From NCBI GenBank assembly GCA_963849065.1, contig CAWKFM010000003.1, forward strand, positions 1 to 64,000: a stretch of DNA of 64,000 nucleotides, written 5' to 3'. This document shows, piece after piece, positions 61,617-64,000 of this stretch; positions within the stretch are counted from its first letter, which is position 1, and every line of letters starts with the position of its first letter. Source of the DNA: TOLSYN sp963849065. Lineage in GTDB: Bacteria; Acidobacteriota; Terriglobia; Terriglobales; Acidobacteriaceae. The notes below the pieces were generated by a model that searched no databases, had not been told where the DNA came from, and was given only the letters and a program-made list of their open reading frames with translations. The translations under genes were made by a program, and so were the position numbers.

Positions 61617-63254
61617 ATGACACAAGAGCTTTTTGTAGGACCGGTTACCGACGCAAACGAGGAGCAACAACGGGCCCAGGAGTTGGCGCGCCGCTACCGC
61701 TGCGAGTACATCGAGCTGAAGGGCTTCAAGATTCACCACGAACTGTTCCGCAAGGTTCCGGTCGAGCTGATGTTCCGCTTCAACTTCATTCCGCTCGAGG
61801 AACTCGCCGACGGACGCCTCGCCATTGCCTTGCCCGATCCCAGCCAGTTGATGGTCATCGACGAGATCGGCCTGCTTCTCAACCGCCGCGTGGCGCCCCG
61901 CGTCGCCACCCTCACCGAGATCACCGACATCCTCAAGAAGACCGAGCAGTCGCAGCGCGTGCTCGACGAAGCCGGCGAAACCTTCACCCTCGACGTGGTG
62001 CATGACGACGACGCCAACGGCGAGGAAAATCTTTCCATCGAAAAGCTGACCCAGGAAGATGACACCAGCCCCATCATCAAGCTGGTCGGCTCCACCATCT
62101 TCTCCGCCCTGGAGCGGCGAGCCAGCGATATTCACATCGAAACCCGCGACGACTGCGTGGTCATCAAGTACCGCATCGACGGCGTCCTGCAGGAGGCGAT
62201 GAAGCCCATCGGCAAGGAGCATCACTCCACCATCATCTCCCGCATCAAGGTCATGAGCGAGCTCGACATTGCCGAGCGCCGCGTGCCCCAGGACGGCCGC
62301 TTCCGCGTGCGCTACCGCGGACGCTTCATCGACTTCCGCGTCTCCATCATGCCCAGCATCCACGGCGAAGACGCCGTGCTGCGCGTGCTCGACAAGGAGT
62401 CGATGAGCGAGCAGTTCCACAAGCTCACCCTCGACGTGGTCGGCTTCAGCGATTACGACCTCAAGAAGTTCCGCCAATATATCGCCGAACCCTACGGCAT
62501 GGTGCTGGTCACCGGCCCCACCGGCTCGGGCAAAACCACTACTCTCTACGCCGCACTCAATGAGATCAAGTCCGACGAGGACAAGATCATCACCATCGAG
62601 GACCCGGTCGAGTATCAGCTGCGCGGCATCACCCAGATTCCGGTGAACGAGAAAAAGGGCCTCACCTTTGCCCGCGGATTGCGCTCCATCCTCCGCCACG
62701 ATCCGGATAAAATCATGGTCGGCGAAATCCGCGACCAGGAGACGGCGCAGATCGCCATCAACTCCGCGCTCACCGGCCACCTGGTCTTCACCACCGTCCA
62801 CGCCAACAACGTGGTGGACGTCATCGGACGCTTTTTGAACATCGGCGTCGAGCCTTACAATTTTGTCTCTTCGCTCAACTGCATCCTGGCCCAGCGGCTG
62901 GTGCGTCTCATCTGCCAGCACTGCAAGCAGGAGGTGCAATACAGCGACGAGCAATTGGAACTCGCCGGCTTGCGGCCCGAGGAGTGGCGCGGCGTGCCGT
63001 TCTACGAAGGCCCCGGTTGCATGGAGTGCGCCGGCACCGGCTTCCACGGACGCACCGCCATCCACGAACTGCTGGACTTGACCGATCACATCCGGGAACT
63101 GATCCTGGAGCGGCGTCCCAGCTCCGAGATCCGCCGCGCGGCGCGCGACGAAGGCATGAACTTCCTGCGCGAGTCGGCGCTGGACAAGGTCCGCGCCGGA
63201 GTTTCCACGCTCAAGGAAGTCAACAAAGTCACCTTTATCGAGTCGACCCGCTGA
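61617..63254 (+). CDS. pilB: Type IV pilus assembly ATPase
   Basis: 545 aa from the ATG at 61617 (GAGGG upstream); the frame extends further upstream but that part lies inside pilC. N-terminal MshEN-like domain, then VTGPTGSGKTTTLYAAL (Walker A), the Asp box, DKIMVGEIRDQETAQIAINS (Walker B) and His box, plus the tetracysteine zinc site CQHC...CMEC. Powers pilus extension. Confidence 0.93.
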   Translation: MTQELFVGPVTDANEEQQRAQELARRYRCEYIELKGFKIHHELFRKVPVELMFRFNFIPLEELADGRLAIALPDPSQLMVIDEIGLLLNRRVAPRVATLTEITDILKKTEQSQRVLDEAGETFTLDVVHDDDANGEENLSIEKLTQEDDTSPIIKLVGSTIFSALERRASDIHIETRDDCVVIKYRIDGVLQEAMKPIGKEHHSTIISRIKVMSELDIAERRVPQDGRFRVRYRGRFIDFRVSIMPSIHGEDAVLRVLDKESMSEQFHKLTLDVVGFSDYDLKKFRQYIAEPYGMVLVTGPTGSGKTTTLYAALNEIKSDEDKIITIEDPVEYQLRGITQIPVNEKKGLTFARGLRSILRHDPDKIMVGEIRDQETAQIAINSALTGHLVFTTVHANNVVDVIGRFLNIGVEPYNFVSSLNCILAQRLVRLICQHCKQEVQYSDEQLELAGLRPEEWRGVPFYEGPGCMECAGTGFHGRTAIHELLDLTDHIRELILERRPSSEIRRAARDEGMNFLRESALDKVRAGVSTLKEVNKVTFIESTR

Positions 63255-64000
63255 TGCTGGAACGTAAAACTACCATCCGCCTGCCCCGCGTCGCCTGCGA
63301 AGTTACTGCGCAGGGCGTGGCCGCCGCCCGCGCCGAGGGCAAGACGGGCGCCATCGGCGCCATCCACAGCTGCGCCCTGCCCTCTGGAGCTCTCACGCCC
63401 TCGCTCACGGCGCAAAACGTGCAGGACTCCAAAGCGCTCAGCGATGCCATCGCCCAGGCCCTCACGGCCGTCGGCGGGCGCGGTCAGGAGGTCATCGCGG
63501 TGCTGCCCGATTCGGTGCTGCGCGTCACCCTGCTGGATTTCGATTCGCTGCCCGAGCGGCGTCAGGAAGCCGATGCCACGGTGCGCTTCCGCCTGCGCAA
63601 GTCGCTGCCCTTCGACATCGAAAAGGCTGCGCTCAGCTTCGACGTGCAGCGCACCCCAAAGGGTGTGCGCGTGGCCGCCGCCGTCGTGCTGCACTCCGTG
63701 CTGGAAGAATACGAGTCGGCCTTCCGCGCCGCCGGCTGCTCGCCCGGCGTGGTCATGCCCTCCAGCCTGGGAGCCCTGGGTGCGGTCAACGAGCCGCGTC
63801 CCACCATGCTGCTCAAGGTCGGGCAGGACTCGACCGCCGTGGCCGTGGCCAGCGACGGCCAGCTGCTGCTCTTCCGCATCCTGGAAGGAGCCGGCAACGG
63901 AGCCCTCGGTGTCCGCCAGCTGGCCGACGATATTTATCCCTCGCTGGTATATTTTCAGGACAACTACGGCATGAGCGTGGAAACCGTGCTGGTCAGCGGA
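63254..64000 (+). CDS. pilM: PilM-like pilus assembly protein, partial
   Basis: The ATG overlaps the pilB TGA (TGATG). 249 codons are present before the window ends. VIAVLPDSVLRVTLLDFDSL and RFRLRKSLPFDIEKAALSFD are the PilM/ComA-type actin-like fold. Cytoplasmic member of the PilMNO assembly; PilN and PilO probably follow. Confidence 0.8.
   Translation, partial: MLERKTTIRLPRVACEVTAQGVAAARAEGKTGAIGAIHSCALPSGALTPSLTAQNVQDSKALSDAIAQALTAVGGRGQEVIAVLPDSVLRVTLLDFDSLPERRQEADATVRFRLRKSLPFDIEKAALSFDVQRTPKGVRVAAAVVLHSVLEEYESAFRAAGCSPGVVMPSSLGALGAVNEPRPTMLLKVGQDSTAVAVASDGQLLLFRILEGAGNGALGVRQLADDIYPSLVYFQDNYGMSVETVLVSG

Noticed and set aside
1..64000. CRISPR arrays, complete insertion sequences, rRNA genes, prophage structural genes
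   Set aside because: Looked for spaced repeats, intact transposases, rRNA signatures and capsid or tail genes; none were seen.

Overview
The window most likely comes from an Acidobacteriota (Terriglobia-type) chromosome. This is inferred from protein character: the pilins, the secreted TadG-like/Ig/RHS protein, a bc-caa3 oxidase cluster and a NagZ/NamZ/MurQ cluster; no rRNA is present to confirm it. The right part (about 38-64 kb) is GC-rich, compact and free of relics. The left part (about 7-25 kb) is lower in GC, gappy and full of small defence, toxin-antitoxin and broken genes, as expected of a genomic island.

Layout. 1-7.3 kb: a giant secreted TadG-like/Ig/RHS (YD-repeat) protein on the minus strand, broken by four single-base frameshifts in its last kilobase here and running off the left edge, with a truncated relative upstream. 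7.3-24.5 kb: the island. It holds a MoxR ATPase with a DUF3150-like partner, an XRE/nucleotidyltransferase toxin-antitoxin pair, an HNH nuclease, scars of a serine recombinase and an XRE regulator, an AbiU2-like HEPN protein, inverted pieces of a type I hsdS, a large secreted protein, a phosphoribosyltransferase-like gene divergent from a HEPN gene, a tRNA-like gene with a 29-nt insertion in its anticodon loop overlapping that HEPN stop codon, a further HEPN (TIGR02391-type) protein, a LuxR-like regulator, small unknowns, and a TumE/TumA-type pair. 24.6-32.6 kb: one long minus-strand operon for a caa3 oxidase followed by a bc-type complex and a CtaG-like factor. 32.7-38 kb: a PoxB-like enzyme, two gene relics, a GH15 glycosidase and a small unknown.

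38-41.5 kb: ilvB-ilvN with a clear terminator, then a Phd/VapC-type pair. 41.5-48.3 kb: peptidoglycan recycling (NagZ-like, serine hydrolase fused to NamZ/DUF1343, sodium symporter, MurQ). 48.4-53.6 kb: MFS transporter, GNAT, DJ-1/PfpI, RlmN, M16 protease. 53.8-56.3 kb: three tandem type IV pilin paralogues, each with its own sigma-54 type promoter and terminator. 56.3-60.2 kb: an ABC exporter, a TPR-like protein and LolA in a tightly overlapping operon, then a DUF1801 gene. 60.3 kb to the end: pilC-pilB-pilM, the last cut by the window edge.

The strongest candidates for something undescribed are the interrupted tRNA-like gene tied to a HEPN gene and facing a PRTase-like gene (16.7-18.7 kb), the surrounding cluster of HEPN proteins, and the sigma-54 pilin cassette array.
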